A program made the position numbers and the translations under genes. Positions 1 through 13,572 of a stretch of 64,000 bases of DNA are shown one piece after another. Positions within the stretch are counted from its first letter, which is position 1. Each line of letters starts with the position of its first letter. Origin of the DNA: Latrodectus hesperus (Eukaryota > Arthropoda > Arachnida > Araneae > Theridiidae); assembly GCA_037975125.1 (NCBI GenBank), contig CM075858.1, forward strand, positions 65,014,140-65,078,139, in the 5' to 3' direction. The notes beneath the pieces are model-generated. The model made no database searches. It was not told where the DNA came from and was given only the letters and a program-made list of their open reading frames with translations.

Positions 1-2640
1 ACAATACGTATGGCATATATTATGCCATTTAGTCGCATGATTTTCATGAATATTACTTGCATGTATGTAAAAGTAGTTAAATTATTATAAAAAAATTCAT
101 TCTTATTCTAGACAAGATTTTTTATCTACTAGAAGAAAAATATTTGAATAGTATTTTAGTCATATTCCATAAACAAAGCTGAAATCCAATAAATATTCAT
201 ACTGTTTTGTGATAAATAAAAACACTTAACTGAAAAAAATGATAAAATCAAACCAAATAATTTAATTAATATATTATAAATTTTATATTTTATCATATTA
301 TCTTTATAATTTTGTTGTATGTGTTATTTTTGGTGTTAAATTCCTTACAAACTATTTATGCAATAATAATGCAATATTTTTCTAAGTATATAAAAAATTG
401 TAATTATGCATATTCAATAATTTCTATAAAAACACTTTCGGTTACATAAAAATTAATGATCTTTTTAATGTAAGAAACTGAGATTCATTTAATGTCACTA
501 ATATAAGAAAATATATTTTCGGGATTGTTCAATTTACCTCTTCTACAGTTTCTAATATTCCGTTATAATTATATTTTCCTTAATTCTCTCTTATTTCTAC
601 TTTTTTTCGTTAATTACAATTTTTTGTACTTAAATTTATAATTATTTCATTAAATGATCTTATATCACAGTAATTTCATATTCTACTATTTATATTATAA
701 CTTATTAATAATTGGATTCATTTTTTATATTTAACGTACTTGCAGAAATTAAGTTTTTCATATTCCCTTTAATTTTACATGAATAGAAATAAAATTACAT
801 TTCATTGAAAATATAAAAGTTTAGTAAAAGGTTAACAATTAATAATTGATATTATTATAAAACTTTGTTATAGACAATTACAATGTAATATTAATATTTT
901 CTACTATATTTTTACAATATTTTGAAGGGATTTCTATTGTAAAAGCCCATTATCTTATTATGTTCTTCAAGCTTATGCATTTTTTATTTTGGTACAGTAC
1001 TTATGGAAGTTTGATCCCTATAAATTTCTTTCTAAAAGATGAATACTGATGAATTTATAAAAAATATTTTTTGGTTTTTATTAAAGTAATAACCAAATTT
1101 TATGCGATCATCTTTTTGCAGAATTTGTGTTAAATATTAGATTCTCATTTAATTTCTATTGTATTTATGCAATGTGTTGAAATTTAACCTAATATCAAGT
1201 TTTCCAAGGTATATCAACAATAAATGTATTAAATATTAATTTAGACGTCAATAAATTATGAATTTTTATATAACTCTTTCTTCCTAAATTACATTTGATG
1301 GATATATATTAAATATATTTTGATAAACTTTCATCAACATTATATTGACTACTCGAATTATATATGATTGATGTTACAAAACATTCATATTATAACATTG
1401 TATTTTTCAATACATTATATTTGATTCATTTTCTGTTACTTTACGCACTTATATATAATTTTATGCAGAATAATGTACAAGGCTTATTAATAGATGCGGG
1501 TAACCAATTTAAGAGTCCAACTTTTCATTGTTTTCTCTCTTTGTGGACATTTTGAAATGAAAAATGTCTTTTTATCACCATTTTCAATATTTTGTTGTAG
1601 AAAAGTAATAAAAGTGAATTAAATAACAGAAAATCAAATAAATTTATTTCAGTTTACTTGCTTTATGGACCGAAAATCATTTCCTTTATAAGCAAATAAA
1701 TTAGCAGAGTTTTTTTTATGTAGGGCAAATTAACTTTATTTAAACAAACACAAAATATTTCGAGTGATCAGAGCAAACTCAACAAAGTAAATTTCGCAAT
1801 TTTCAGGGCATAAAACGATATACAATTGTAAACTTTGTAAAATAACCAAAACTTGAATGAAAATTCTGTTTATAGTGAAACACATGTAAACAAGCTTTAC
1901 GATATAAAAATAGTAAATACACATTATGTAGTGTAATGTGTAATGATGTAAAACAGCAAGCCAGCATTATATTTTCAAAACTGCTGTTTTAAGAAAACGT
2001 TGCTGTTTGATGCATTTCCTTTTTCAAAGTGTATTTCTTAAAAGGTTTCTGCGCTCACGAAGAATATAAAAGGACGTGTATTCGCATTTTATGATAATAG
2101 GAAAGTAAAGAAACATTTCCGAGATTTCGGATGCATAATAAGGGCTATAAAGTGCTGGCAAAGTTCAGGGCATTTAAAATTTTCTGGCATGAAGCCCAGA
2201 AACCCATTTTGTAAGAACTGTATTTTTACATAAACTATTCCCACTCTTTCCTTAAGTATTTAGAAATCACGAACATTCTCTTGGATTTAGATGACGCATC
2301 TTAATTCATTCAATTATGAAAGATCATTGAAGAAAGTAAAGTAGCGATCTTTAGCTTAGGCGAAAGTAATTTAAATGTGATGCTTTAATGCATAAAACAC
2401 CACGGATAAATATACCTTAAATAGGTTATAATGAATAAATTTTTATTGAAATAAAATTTTGTGTTTTTTAATTCCATTAAATTGAATTTTCAATTTTAAA
2501 TATCGTTATAAGCAGATATTTTGTTAAGGATAACAGAAGCTAGTGGTTTATAATATTTTATTACAAACAGTGATATAATAAAATAAGTTCTTTTATAATA
2601 AATATACAAATTGTAATATATTTTTTATATTAGAATTTAA
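1..2640. other. AT-rich DNA, no gene recognised
   Basis: Only short chance reading frames occur (the longest about 60 codons), with no family motif, no RNA gene and no repeat copy that I can match elsewhere in the window. It may be intron or intergenic. Confidence 0.6.
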
Positions 2641-2642
2641 GA

Positions 2643-2694
2643 AACACACCCACACACACTCACTCACACACACACATATGTGTTTGTGTGTGTG
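2643..2694. repeat. Imperfect (CA)n/(TG)n inverted microsatellite
   Basis: A CA-rich half, broken by CCC and CTC interruptions, passes through CATATG into a TG-rich half. Because the halves are complementary, the tract can fold on itself as well as adopt alternating purine-pyrimidine forms. Confidence 0.8.
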
Positions 2695-5600
2695 TTATAA
2701 GTTTTTTTAATAATAAAAGTTTTTTAAATAATATTTATTTTTAACCACGGAAATAACTTTTTTGTAGTTCTTTTATGAAGTTTGCAGTATAAAATCCCTG
2801 TTAGTAGTGACACACTCATATAAGGAAGCATTCAACTTTGAAAAGTATGATTTCACTATCTACTTTTAGGATATGAAAATAAGTCAACATCTGTGCTATT
2901 GATTTCTGATAATTTACAGAACTTCAATTTGATTGCAATTCTCTTCAGGATGAAAAATACAAATGATGATTTTTGTCAGCTGTAATTATGGTAATCGATC
3001 TGCCACGTGGAAATTTTAATCTATAATAATCACTGTACTAACAAAATGATATAAAAAGATTGTAACACTGAATCAATCGTGATGCATAAAACTATTCATA
3101 TAAAACTAAATATAAAAAATAATTTGTTATTCGGATACCCATAATTTAATTGAGCATCTGAAAAATAGGTTAGTCAGAATCAGGGGGAACAAACAAAATT
3201 TTCTTAAGGACAGTCACCACATTTTTTTTTTTAAATTTCAACAGCTGAAGGTCATTTTTGATTTTCCAATACGTCAAGAATATAACGTAAGAATTTTTGA
3301 AGATAATTCCATGCTGACAATTTTAATTTGCTGTGAAAACAGTAAAGCATTCCGTTATCAAAAGAACTATAAAGTTAGTCAATGATATCAATTTTGAAAA
3401 ACAAAAGATGTTTACAGCTAATTGCTACACAGCTAATTATATTTCCATACTTTTTCAGGAAGTGGATGTTTGGGAATAACCATGGCCGTGCATTCTATCC
3501 TTGAGCAAGTTTCAATTGTTAAGATTCTTGAATAATAGCACAATAAAATTATAAAACATCAACTGCTTTTAATTATCTACCTATTTGTGTGTGACTAATA
3601 GCTATTTATTAATACAAAAATGAACTTATGTAGACGTCGATGAGTGAATTTTGGGGATATAAATACATTTATTTTTGATAGGAAGTAATAAATGGCTTGA
3701 AGCATTTAATATTTTTCAACTTCTCTTAAAATTCTTTTATTTTTCAAATGTTTAAAAGAGACTACATTAAGAATTTTTTTTTAATTTTCTCTCTCTCTCT
3801 CTCTCTCTAACTATAAATTTAAAAACTTAGGTTTAGTTCAATGTGTTTCATAGAGTGATCCTCGTATATTAGTGAAACTTCCTGAATCTTTGATTGATTA
3901 ACATTGATTGATATGATATATATTTTAAAAAGACACAATTTCTTGCATTCAAATATTAATAGTATAGATTTAATTTAAAGGATAAGAATTATTTAAGTTT
4001 TTCTTTTGTATTCTTTTATTTATTTGAAAACTTTGAAGATAAAAATGTTCTGTAGTTCTCTTTTCATATGGATATCATAAAAATATCAATATTTTCAATA
4101 AAATTATATAGTAAACCATCATATTTATTATAATATTTTATATTTATATTCTATATTTACTAATGTGCAATGCAAGTATATCAAACTATCAATTATTTTA
4201 TCAATTCAAAATATATTATGCAAATCAATGTATTATTTATTTTTCATATTTGAATTTAAGTACATAAATTCTCAGGTTTATTGTTCCTATTTAAGAATTA
4301 AAATTCATTACATCTCTTGTCTAAAAAGATAAAATTAAATAAATATTAGTAATAGTAATAATAAATATCTAGATATTTCATATCATAAAAATTATTAAAA
4401 ATAAATAATAAAGAAATAAAGTAAGATCTTTGTCTGCCAATAATATTTATTAGAACAAGCTTTTAAACATTAAGGAACGGGCATCAGAGAACAGATAATT
4501 GCGATTACAATTAAATTCATAATACCGTAAGCAAATTTTAAAAGTTAAAACTTCATTTTAATTATAGAATGACATTAACACTATATTTTTCATTATTATC
4601 ATGTAAAGACATTTAAAAGTTTTTAATTGAAATTTTTTATTTCTTATACTAGAATTAAATTTATATTATCAATAAAAAAATTTATGACTTATATTTAATA
4701 TAAGGGAATACAACAATAGTTTCTAGTGCTCATTTAATTCTATTTTTAGTAATTTTGTTATTAAAAATTACATAACATTTATGAACAGGAACAATTTCTT
4801 GATTTTATTTTTCGTACAGTAAAATAATTATTGTTATTAACTAAATATCTCACAATAAGTGTAAACAGAATTAAAAAATTATGAGAATAATGAATTCACA
4901 CAATTTTAAATTTCATAACACATCACAGCCTTTAATATTTTCTCACTGTTTTTCCTGTTAATATATCAATTAAATTACACTATGTCAAAGCCAATTTCAA
5001 ACAATTTTATTAAATCAGAGATTTTCCTGCTTTTAGAATTTATTCAGGAACTTTTTATCCAGGGTAGTAAGTTTCTCCCAGATTATTTGACTTTCTAGGT
5101 GGTAGAAATGAAAAATAAACTCATATTTTCAAATGTACTTCAATCGAAAAAAATCGTCTTTCTAAATAGCGATTTCTAAAAACTACTTCTAATGATTGTT
5201 TTGTGGTTTAAAATTCTTAAGTGCATTATTTATTGCATTTTATGTTTTCAATTTTTTATGAACAAACTTTCATTAAAGAATGTGTTTATTGTTGTATTCT
5301 TGAATATTATATTAAGTAATTAGTATAACAGACATATAACTGTATTATAATATTTCTTTCTTCATCTTTTCTATTAAGAATATCAGTACTAATCGTCATT
5401 AAAAAGCGCCAAACTTAAAGGAAGTGTTAAGGTATTTAAAAAAGCTCAGATCTATTAGAGATACATTCCAAATATATCGATTTTATCACAAATTCTAAAT
5501 CAGACGATAATTTCATTATCTTTACTTATATGCAGTGTGAATTATCGACAAAATACGGTGAATATTGGAATTTGAATGCGGCAAGAGATTCATCCTATAT

Positions 5601-6400
5601 TTTTCAATATAGATTTGCGCCTTTATCTGAAATTGAGCAAGCTGAAAGAAGGCAATTTTAAGTAGTTATAAAACAGTACTATATTTTAAATTAATAATTT
5701 TTTCCGCAATTGATTTTGAATTTTACGAAGGCTTTAACATTTTAATGTGTTTGTCTTTAATAAAATAGAGCTGTGTGAATAATTATTGACAGCAGCTATA
5801 CTTTTCCTGGCAAAATATCGTAATACGTTTTCTGGAGCTCATTTACATGAGTTTGCTTGTATTTCCTCACTGAATACAAATTGCAGAGATATGTTCTTTA
5901 TCATATAGAAACTCTTAATTTTAATTTTCAGAAACATTAGTATTTGCATTAAACTCTAATAACAATTACTTTAATGATGGAAGTTCAAAAAATTTCTACC
6001 AAGTTAATTCGGAAATGAAATCTGCGTCATATAAACGTAAGCACCGCGGACCCAACTTTTATTTATTCAACTTTTATAAAACCATCATGGGTACAATTTC
6101 AATGTTATTTTTCAGCTCTTTGAACACATTTTCTGCATTAGTTGTACGTTAAATTCAATACTAAATTTTACATAACTCTGAATATTAGGAAATTTGAACA
6201 TTTTTGTTCAATTTTCTGCTTACAATCATGTGCGCATATCCATTGTTATTATTTAACTAACCGGAAAACATTTTCTGCATTGTTTATTGAAAATTATCTG
6301 TTATATTGTTTTATTTTTCATATATAATCAAGTGTGAAATTTCACTGTTGTTAATCGAATTATTTGGAAATGTTGGCCATATTCATTATTTATTTAGATT
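2695..6400. other. AT-rich DNA with one (TC)n tract, no gene recognised
   Basis: A clean (TC)10 microsatellite lies at 3788-3808. The rest holds no transposon end, tRNA-like box or reading frame with recognisable content. Confidence 0.6.
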
Positions 6401-6575
6401 TTATGCTAAAGTAATATATTATGCCATTAAAGTATTATTTTTTTAAAGTATTATTTAAAAATTAAATTTTTTTAAAGTATTATATTAAAGTATTATTTTA
6501 TGCTAAAGTAATATATTATGTAATATATTATGCTAAAGTAATATATCAAAAATATTATATGTAAATATTATATGT
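6401..6575. repeat. Local tandem AT repeats (ATGCTAAAGTAATATATT units)
   Basis: The 18-base unit ATGCTAAAGTAATATATT recurs about three times, mixed with repeats of TTAAAGTATTAT. The copies are near-identical, so they probably arose by recent local slippage. No gene is involved. Confidence 0.75.
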
Positions 6576-6836
6576 AATATTATCTTTCTCAATTTTAGTT
6601 GCGTTATTAAAATTTTTAAATATATTTTTCTTATTAATTGTCTGTGCTAAATTACGAAAACGCTTTTCAATGCCATCATGTGATCCTACTGAAGGTACAG
6701 TTTCCTTAGATGATAGTCAGGTAAAGTATGATATAATTTTAAACAAGAAAATCATTTGCATGCCTGAATTAAATTAAGTGATTAAGCCATTGTCTTGGAT
6801 TTTACAAATATTTAATCAATGTTCTTGTTACTTATG

Positions 6837-7188
6837 ATACTTGGACAAGCCAAGATAGCTATGTCGTCAACTATGTGAATTTAAGTCAGTAGGGTGCGTC
6901 TTTCATTTAACCAGAGCACCATGAAGGTGAAAGTACGATTTGTTTTAAGCTCTTCTGATAGATGGCACCACCAGCAGATCCCCTCCCTCAATTTTGACAT
7001 TGATCTGAAGGGGGGATTTTCTTTTGGTTATTACACTTATGGTAAGTGCTCAACGACCAACCAAAGGACTTTCAATTCCACAAATTTAACGAGCACGTAT
7101 ATCGCATGTACTCGGTGGGTCTTTCGTGGCATTAGGAATTAAACACCACCCTTCCAAGCAAATGGTCAATGCCTTAACCACTAGCATT
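6837..7188 (-). mobile_element. tRNA-derived SINE, family A (minus strand)
   Basis: Read on the minus strand, this begins with a degenerate tRNA-like head (CTAGTGGTTAAGGCATT at the A-box position). It continues through the same body and tail as the copy at 56407-56766: the ACCCACCGAGTACATGCGAT segment, the GTCGTTGAGCA segment and the final TTGTCCAAGTA tail. It is diverged, with indels. Open frames that cross it on the plus strand are shadows of this repeat. Confidence 0.85.
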
Positions 7189-9306
7189 TAATTTATAATT
7201 GTAGGGATTAAATTGATGAGTCATGTTTCATTTCGAAATTAGATCATGGTGAGATCATGTTTAAAAATTAAAAAATTAATTTTTTCTGCTGAATGATGTC
7301 ACATCTGATATCATTGGAATATTTTTGATTTCTATCTATATTCTTCTGAATACTGCAGCTTCGAAATATGAATTTAATTGAAGAATATATGAAAAATCTA
7401 TAAAAATTCAATGCCTAAAACATGGAAAAGTTTTGCACAACACTTACTATAGATTAGTAGTAAATCCGTTCTCTTCGGGGTAAGCTGTCCTGCATCTTAT
7501 CCTAGTCATTAATAGTAGTGCTACATTGTTGTTGTTTGCATAATTATTTGGTGGGAGAATGTTTGATAGCTTTCAAATTTCTTCACTTAAGACACTTGAA
7601 AACACCTCGGGGTCTGTGAAAAATCTTCCTATAAAGCAACACATAGTGTAAAATATTTAATGTTTTATACTTATGTTCTTTTCTTATGTTATAAGACGAC
7701 CCTATATAAATCTAATATTATAAGGCTACCCACGTTATTTTGATAACTGTACATTTAAGAACGTATTAGTTCGTTTAAAAATATTTTTGAGTATAGCATA
7801 GTTTTTAATGAGAAAAATTTGTATAATATATAATTTCATCAGCGATAAAAAAAATCAAGGTTTATTCAATTGATCTCTATATAAATTTTGTAATCGAAGC
7901 AAATTCTAAGCGAGAGCTAATTTTATTTTAAGGGGAAATAAAAGTTTCTTGGAGAAAAAAATACTTTTTATTTTAATGAAAGCAAAACATTTATACAATT
8001 AAAATAACACCCTTTTTTCATTACATAATAGTAATTAATTCATTATATATGTATATTGTAAAAATTCATGCTTTTATAAATTCTGCAGTAAATAAAAGTT
8101 CTATTTTACAACATTAATTTATTTGTGATTTTTATTCATTTATTCTCTAGGATATATTACGAAGTATGTCCCACACACACACACATCCTGTGCTTTACAA
8201 ATCTCTAATCATTACTTAAATTAAGTTGAGTAATAAATATAACTAATGCGATGAAAACTTTAAGCTTTACTATGGAGTTGGACAAACTATTCAATTTTTA
8301 CAAACATAAAACTTAAATTATTAACTCTAATAAATTTCAACTCTGCAGAAATTAAAATTAATGAAGTTAAGAAGTTAAGATTATGTATATAAGGATTTGT
8401 TATTTATTTGAGATCAAAATATATAAATAAAGCAAACGATAAAATTACAAGAAGTTCTAAAATTAAAATTGCATTTGCAAACGAATATTCTGAGCTTTGC
8501 AATATGGCAATTTTTCTCTGGAAGTTATAAAATCTAATGTTTGTTTCATTTTTCTAACCTCGTAAATAAGTATTTGTGCTAGCGATAAAAGTGATGTGTG
8601 ATTCTGAGTGCTTAGAGAGTTGTTTTTGTTTATTTATAACATAAACTCACATTTTTCTCTGCTGCATGTTAAACATAAATGCATATTTAGCAATACAGTT
8701 TATTTATTTTAGAGTTTACATGTTTTAAAAAAGGAATGTATTTTTATAAAATCGTTTGCAAGTATTATAACTTTACTTTTTGTTTATCTTTATACGTCAT
8801 GCATACATAATGGATTCCTTCGAACATTTTCTGTAACTGAAAACAAAAATTATGCATTTTGTATATTCATAGCTAAGCTTTATTAATGTTTCATGAAAAC
8901 ATAAATTGACTTTTCGAAAATGGTGTTGTAAGTTGTTTTGGCTATGTTTTTATTTTAAAATGCTTTTAGATTAGTTTGATTTATATTTTTTAAAGAATAT
9001 TAAACTAAGATATTTATCAGCGTTAGGAATCATAAGAATAAATTTGTCAATACATTTGGCTAAGCCAAATTCTCTCTTATTGTTAGTACCAGCAAATATC
9101 ATTCGTTGTTATTTCCAATAGTTTCTGAAACTTTTAAATGCCACTATTTTGTCACAAATTATTCACAATTTAGTACTATTTTATTCAGTTTGATAAAATT
9201 TTTATGAATTTAATCTCTTGTCACTGTGTAAATGATTACTATATTTTTAACTGGAAAAATATGTTCAAATTTAAAATCCGCCACAAGGTAGTTAACTAAT
9301 ATTATC
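7189..9306. other. AT-rich DNA with a possible retroelement tail
   Basis: No gene is seen. At about 7470-7505 the stretch CTTCGGGGTAAGCTGTCCTG followed by CATCTTAT resembles the CTTCGGGTGGGACAGCCCTA-CATCTTAA stretch at 17771-17798, so this may be a worn SINE or LINE tail. A short GTTGTTGTT run follows at about 7529. Confidence 0.45.
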
Positions 9307-9603
9307 GGAATAAGCCGATCTGAGGGGTTAACGTTCCTGACTCCTAGGCTGTTGGTCGTGGGTTCGAATCACGGTTCAGGCATGGATGTTTCTTTCTTTT
9401 TGTGTTTCTCTGTCCTTTCTTTTGAGGATGATGCATGAATGTGGCTCACCCTATAAACGGGTTTTTGGTAGTATGCTGTGGGTAATGCTACTCGCCTCCG
9501 TGACTTGGTTCGCAGGTGCCCAGCGGGTAGCGATAAATGAGTAGCAGTTTCCGTCCTTGTTGTGGTGAAGGGTTAGTCACCCAGTACCCGCCATTATTAA
9601 GGA
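9307..9603 (+). mobile_element. tRNA-derived SINE, family B (plus strand)
   Basis: The head carries a B-box-like GGGTTCGAATCAC followed by the family signature TCAGGCATGGATGT. The body contains CACCCTATAAACGGGTTT, GCCTCCGTGACTTGGTTCGC and GGTGCCCAGCGGGTA, and it ends near ACCCGCCATT. The minus-strand copy at 60025-60306 aligns along its whole length, which defines a family of about 290 bp. Such elements are transcribed by RNA polymerase III and depend on a LINE for reverse transcription; this copy is diverged. Confidence 0.9.
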
Positions 9604-10386
9604 AAATATATTATTGGATAAAATTTCACCAATGCACATGTTGGCGTGGACTTGGATGCACATTATGGATTTTTCGGAAAGTTTCTTTTAAAGTAACTTA
9701 ATTTATTTTTGAATTGAATAACTCGCGAATAAATTTGGTTTGTCTATCCACTGCGAGTAAACCATACGAAACAAAATATATTCTATATTAAATTAGAATT
9801 AAACCATTGAAACTTTTGGGCAAGAAATTAATTTGTATTAACAATTCTTAAAAGAGGCTCCACAAGATCATCGTATTTACTTTCATGATGCTGACCTTAA
9901 TTCGAAAGATTTTCGAGGTCATTAGATGTAAATAAAAAACTTTTTCTCTGAATCATTACCAAAAGAACTCAATCTTCGTAAAGAATAGAATGTTAAAGGA
10001 AAAAGACTTCAGTGACTACTGAAATGAATGATTGGTGAAAACTCGATATGGTAAAAGAGGAAACGGAAATCAATAAGGTGATTAAGGTAACACTGAGCCT
10101 TTTTCAAATAGAAATGAATGGAAATTTTCTGTTTTGTGCGACACATATGCGAAATTTGTTTACTTCTCAATGTTGAATGGCTTTGTTATTATTTGGTCGA
10201 GAAAATAAATACTAGTGTTTGATTAATGTTTATATTTCTCATTGTCTTATATTTATATTGCAGAATTAATTTAAATATCTCTGTTGTTGATTGATCTCAA
10301 TATTGTTATGCATAATTTCAAAAATTTGACTTAAGGAGTCCTGCTTATCCATAATACATTTTATTTTATACAGTGTATCACTTATA

Positions 10387-10712
10387 GGACCATGGTAGTT
10401 TAGTGGTTAGGGTAAGGCTTTCCACCCGGAAGGGCTGGCTTCTATTCCCACTGCCGCCAAAGACCCACTGAGTGACATGCAATATATGTGCTCATTAAAT
10501 TTGTGGTATCAAAAGTCCTGTGCCTGGTCGTTGAGCAGTTACCATGGGTCTTGAGAAAATTTCCTCCTCCACCAGATCAAAGTCAAAATTAAGTCTTCGA
10601 GCAAAGTCGTACTTTCACCTCCGTGGTGCTCGATTAAGCGAAAGACGCACTCTTCTGGCTTAATTTCGCGTAGCCGTTGGCTAATGAACTTGGCTTGTCC
10701 AAGTGTTACAGT
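10387..10712 (+). mobile_element. tRNA-derived SINE, family A (plus strand)
   Basis: The head reads CATGGTAGTTTAGTGGTTAG, a good A-box region resembling tRNA-Glu-type heads. The B-box region is worn. The body matches 56407-56766 (minus): CTCATTAAATTTGTGG, then AAAGTCCTGTGCCTGGTCGT, then the inverted coding-like stretch, ending in GCTTGTCCAAGTG. The 90-codon minus-strand frame over this copy is not a gene. Confidence 0.9.
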
Positions 10713-13286
10713 GCACATATGATGTCTAAGCAGTTGCTTTATAGAAGGATTAACCATTTGGAAGATAACTATGAATTGAAAGGTTTCTGTTTTTGTTTCA
10801 ATCCCATCCATTGTTGAACAATAGAAGACATGCCTTATGTTTCTACTTTTTGCAAATATTTTGAAAAGTATTTCGGAAAGGCAAAGATAAAATGTGAGTG
10901 TACATATACATCACTCTGATTCTCAATTCTTAAGTTTCTTTCTTTCTAATGACAGATATTTGATAATCAAAGAATACCAAAAGTCTCAGACACATGATTT
11001 ACCATTTTTGCTGTAAATTCAGCAGACTTAAATTAAAATATTGTATTTTAATCAACTACATTTCAAATCTATTAATGAAAGATTTAGTTTATCATTTACG
11101 AAGATTTTCAATAAAATAAAGCAAATTTATAATCGAAAGACCATTATAATATCAAGCAAAAGATGATGTCTTACTTTATATGATTTAAAAACTTTGAAGA
11201 CATACTTTGAGAATATCACTAACTATTAATTTGCATTTTTAATCATGCCACACACTTAATTATTCATAAAAATTTGGTGAAAAAGTTTAATAAGTACCAT
11301 GTGACTCATTAATTTAGAATAATGTCAAATTTACACTATATCATTAACGTACTAGTTTTTGCTAAATTTTCAGGGACTATAATTCACAAAATTCACATTT
11401 GTTAACTTTTTTATTCACTATTATTTACAAATTCTTAAACAGGCTTTCTTTAATCTCTACTGCATTAATCGATGATGAATATAATTTGCAAATCACAATT
11501 TTTTTCGTTCTGTGCTGTAATTAATTAAAATTAGATTGTAAATACAAATTACACCCCTCCTTAATTTCAATTGAAAAAAGGAATATTAAAGTATTTGATA
11601 CCTGTTACTAAAGATTTAAGAAACTACTTTTGTTTTTGAAAATATTTTGTTTAATATATAACCAATCAGTATAATAAATTCTGAACATGTAATGCGCAAT
11701 ATCAGCTATCAGTTTATTACGGTAAATTATACATTAAGCCATTAATGTAAAAATAAAGTTCCCTTTCACCCATTAAATCTATAAAAAAATTTATAATTTA
11801 ATTTATTTCTCACTTATTTTTTTAGATCATTGTAAATTATTGCTATTATGATTCGTGTTAATTTTTGACCAAATCGATTGAAAATATTTTAAAAAATAAT
11901 AACGTCAAACTATTAATCATTCTTAACAATATGACATCAGCATTCAATCTTATTTTATTTAAAAATAAAGTAATTGTTCATAATATATTTGCCTTCATTT
12001 CAAATAAAGAGTTACTGTTGTGGTAAATAATTAAAAACAGACAGTTCTTTTTGCTTTTAAAGGACTAATGTGAGAAACCAGAAATTAATTAACATTTGTT
12101 ATGGAATATTTTATTTATACAAGGTGTAACATCTTCCTTCCATTAAGATTTACTGAACAATAAATATTAACTGACATAATATATTTAAAACAAATAACAA
12201 TTATATTAAAATTTTGTGTGAAGCAATTTTTATAAAATCGAATCTTGTGAAAAGAATTTCTTATTGCACAAAACTATTTTTAAATATGAACAGTTTGTAA
12301 ATGAGGTTTGTAATAAACAGTTTGTAAATATTTGTGTAATAAATGGATAATACAAAATTAATCGATCAATATTTAAATAATATTGATTTCTTATAGCTAC
12401 TACATATTTATTATGACAATTATGAAATTATGATTATTATTGAATAAGTTTTGTTTTCTAAGAATAAGGAAATATAAAATATTTCACAAAAAATAATTTG
12501 AATAAATTATGTATTCACAAAAATAAAGAAACAAGTATATAACATTCTTACTTTTTTTTGCAGTATTTCTTCCTTTATATGCTTATTAGATAATTTAAGT
12601 ACAGTACACAGATTTAAAAAAATCACTTTTAAACTTTTGTTAGAAAGGAACAACATGTGTATAAAAAATTGTTAATAGGAAACGTATAAAGTAAGATAAT
12701 TTTATTAACTCATCATGGGCTCTAATTGAAACAACGATAATCTAAGATAGAGAAAAAACATTAGTAACTCTCCGAATAGCAATCCTTGAGTACAAGAAAA
12801 CAAGGTTAAACTGAAAAATGAGGCTTGCCAAGAAATTAAGATAATTTAGTTCTTTTGTTTGCCGCTAATGTTTAGCAATTTAGAAGGAGAAATATTTCTA
12901 TATGTCATCACCACATACTTTAATTAATAGGAAAGAAAAATGAAGAGAATTTTAAAAAAAATAATGTCGTATTTAACAGAAGCATTTTTGAAAGAATTTT
13001 AATAAATTACTTTCTCGAATAACGAAAAAACATTATTGAAGCTATTATTCCGTTGTAATTATTCAACTTGGCACATTGTAGTATGTCAGAACCATTATGA
13101 TATTTTTTTAAGATTTATTAAAACGCAAAAGAGCAGTTGCGAAACCAAATTTATTAAAAATATTATTAGTAAAACTATAAAGGGCATTTACTTAACTATC
13201 ACGACATGTTCACTTCTAATATTAAAAAATAACTTTTCATTCCTTTGGAAGAAAACAAGTATAAAGCAACTCCAAATAAATTAAAA

Positions 13287-13289
<3 letters not shown>
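10713..13289. other. AT-rich DNA, no gene recognised
   Basis: Long AT-rich stretch with only chance short frames. A small direct repeat (AACAGTTTGTAAAT) occurs twice near 12289-12330. Nothing else stands out. Confidence 0.6.

Positions 13290-13340
<51 letters not shown>
13290..13340. repeat. (TA)n array, left flank of a mariner-like element
   Basis: About 25 uninterrupted TA units end exactly where the inverted-repeat element starts at 13341. A similar array continues on the far side at 14945-14998. Confidence 0.95.
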
Positions 13341-13342
<2 letters not shown>

Positions 13343-13572
13343 GGGTGTGGCCATAATTAAATTGACAGTGCTCACAGTGTTCTGTAGCGCGATCTATTTG
13401 AGAGAATGGCGCCACATTTTGGCAGAAGATTAAACAAGATGGGGGACAAAACATTCCGCGAAAACACAAATTAGTTCCAAAAGTCACCGCAAGGGTAATA
13501 TTTGGCGCTGTGTAATAGAAAATAGAGTATTAACAAATGCAAATCAATATGGAAATTACCTTTTATTTTGCA
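13341..13572 (+). repeat. Left terminal inverted repeat of the mariner-like element
   Basis: Shares GACAGTGCTCAC, AGTGTTCTGTAGCGCGATCT, CCACATTTTGG and TTCCAAAAGTCACC with the reverse complement of 14707-14944. The right copy has a duplicated CTCACAG, absent here. The transposase stop codon lies just inside the inner edge. Confidence 0.92.

Noticed and set aside
9340..9385. tRNA gene-like sequence (also at 15030, 33720, 56730, 57530 and 60245)
   Set aside because: A- and B-box motifs are present but cloverleaf stems do not close, and each is followed by a shared SINE body, so these are SINE heads and not tRNA genes.
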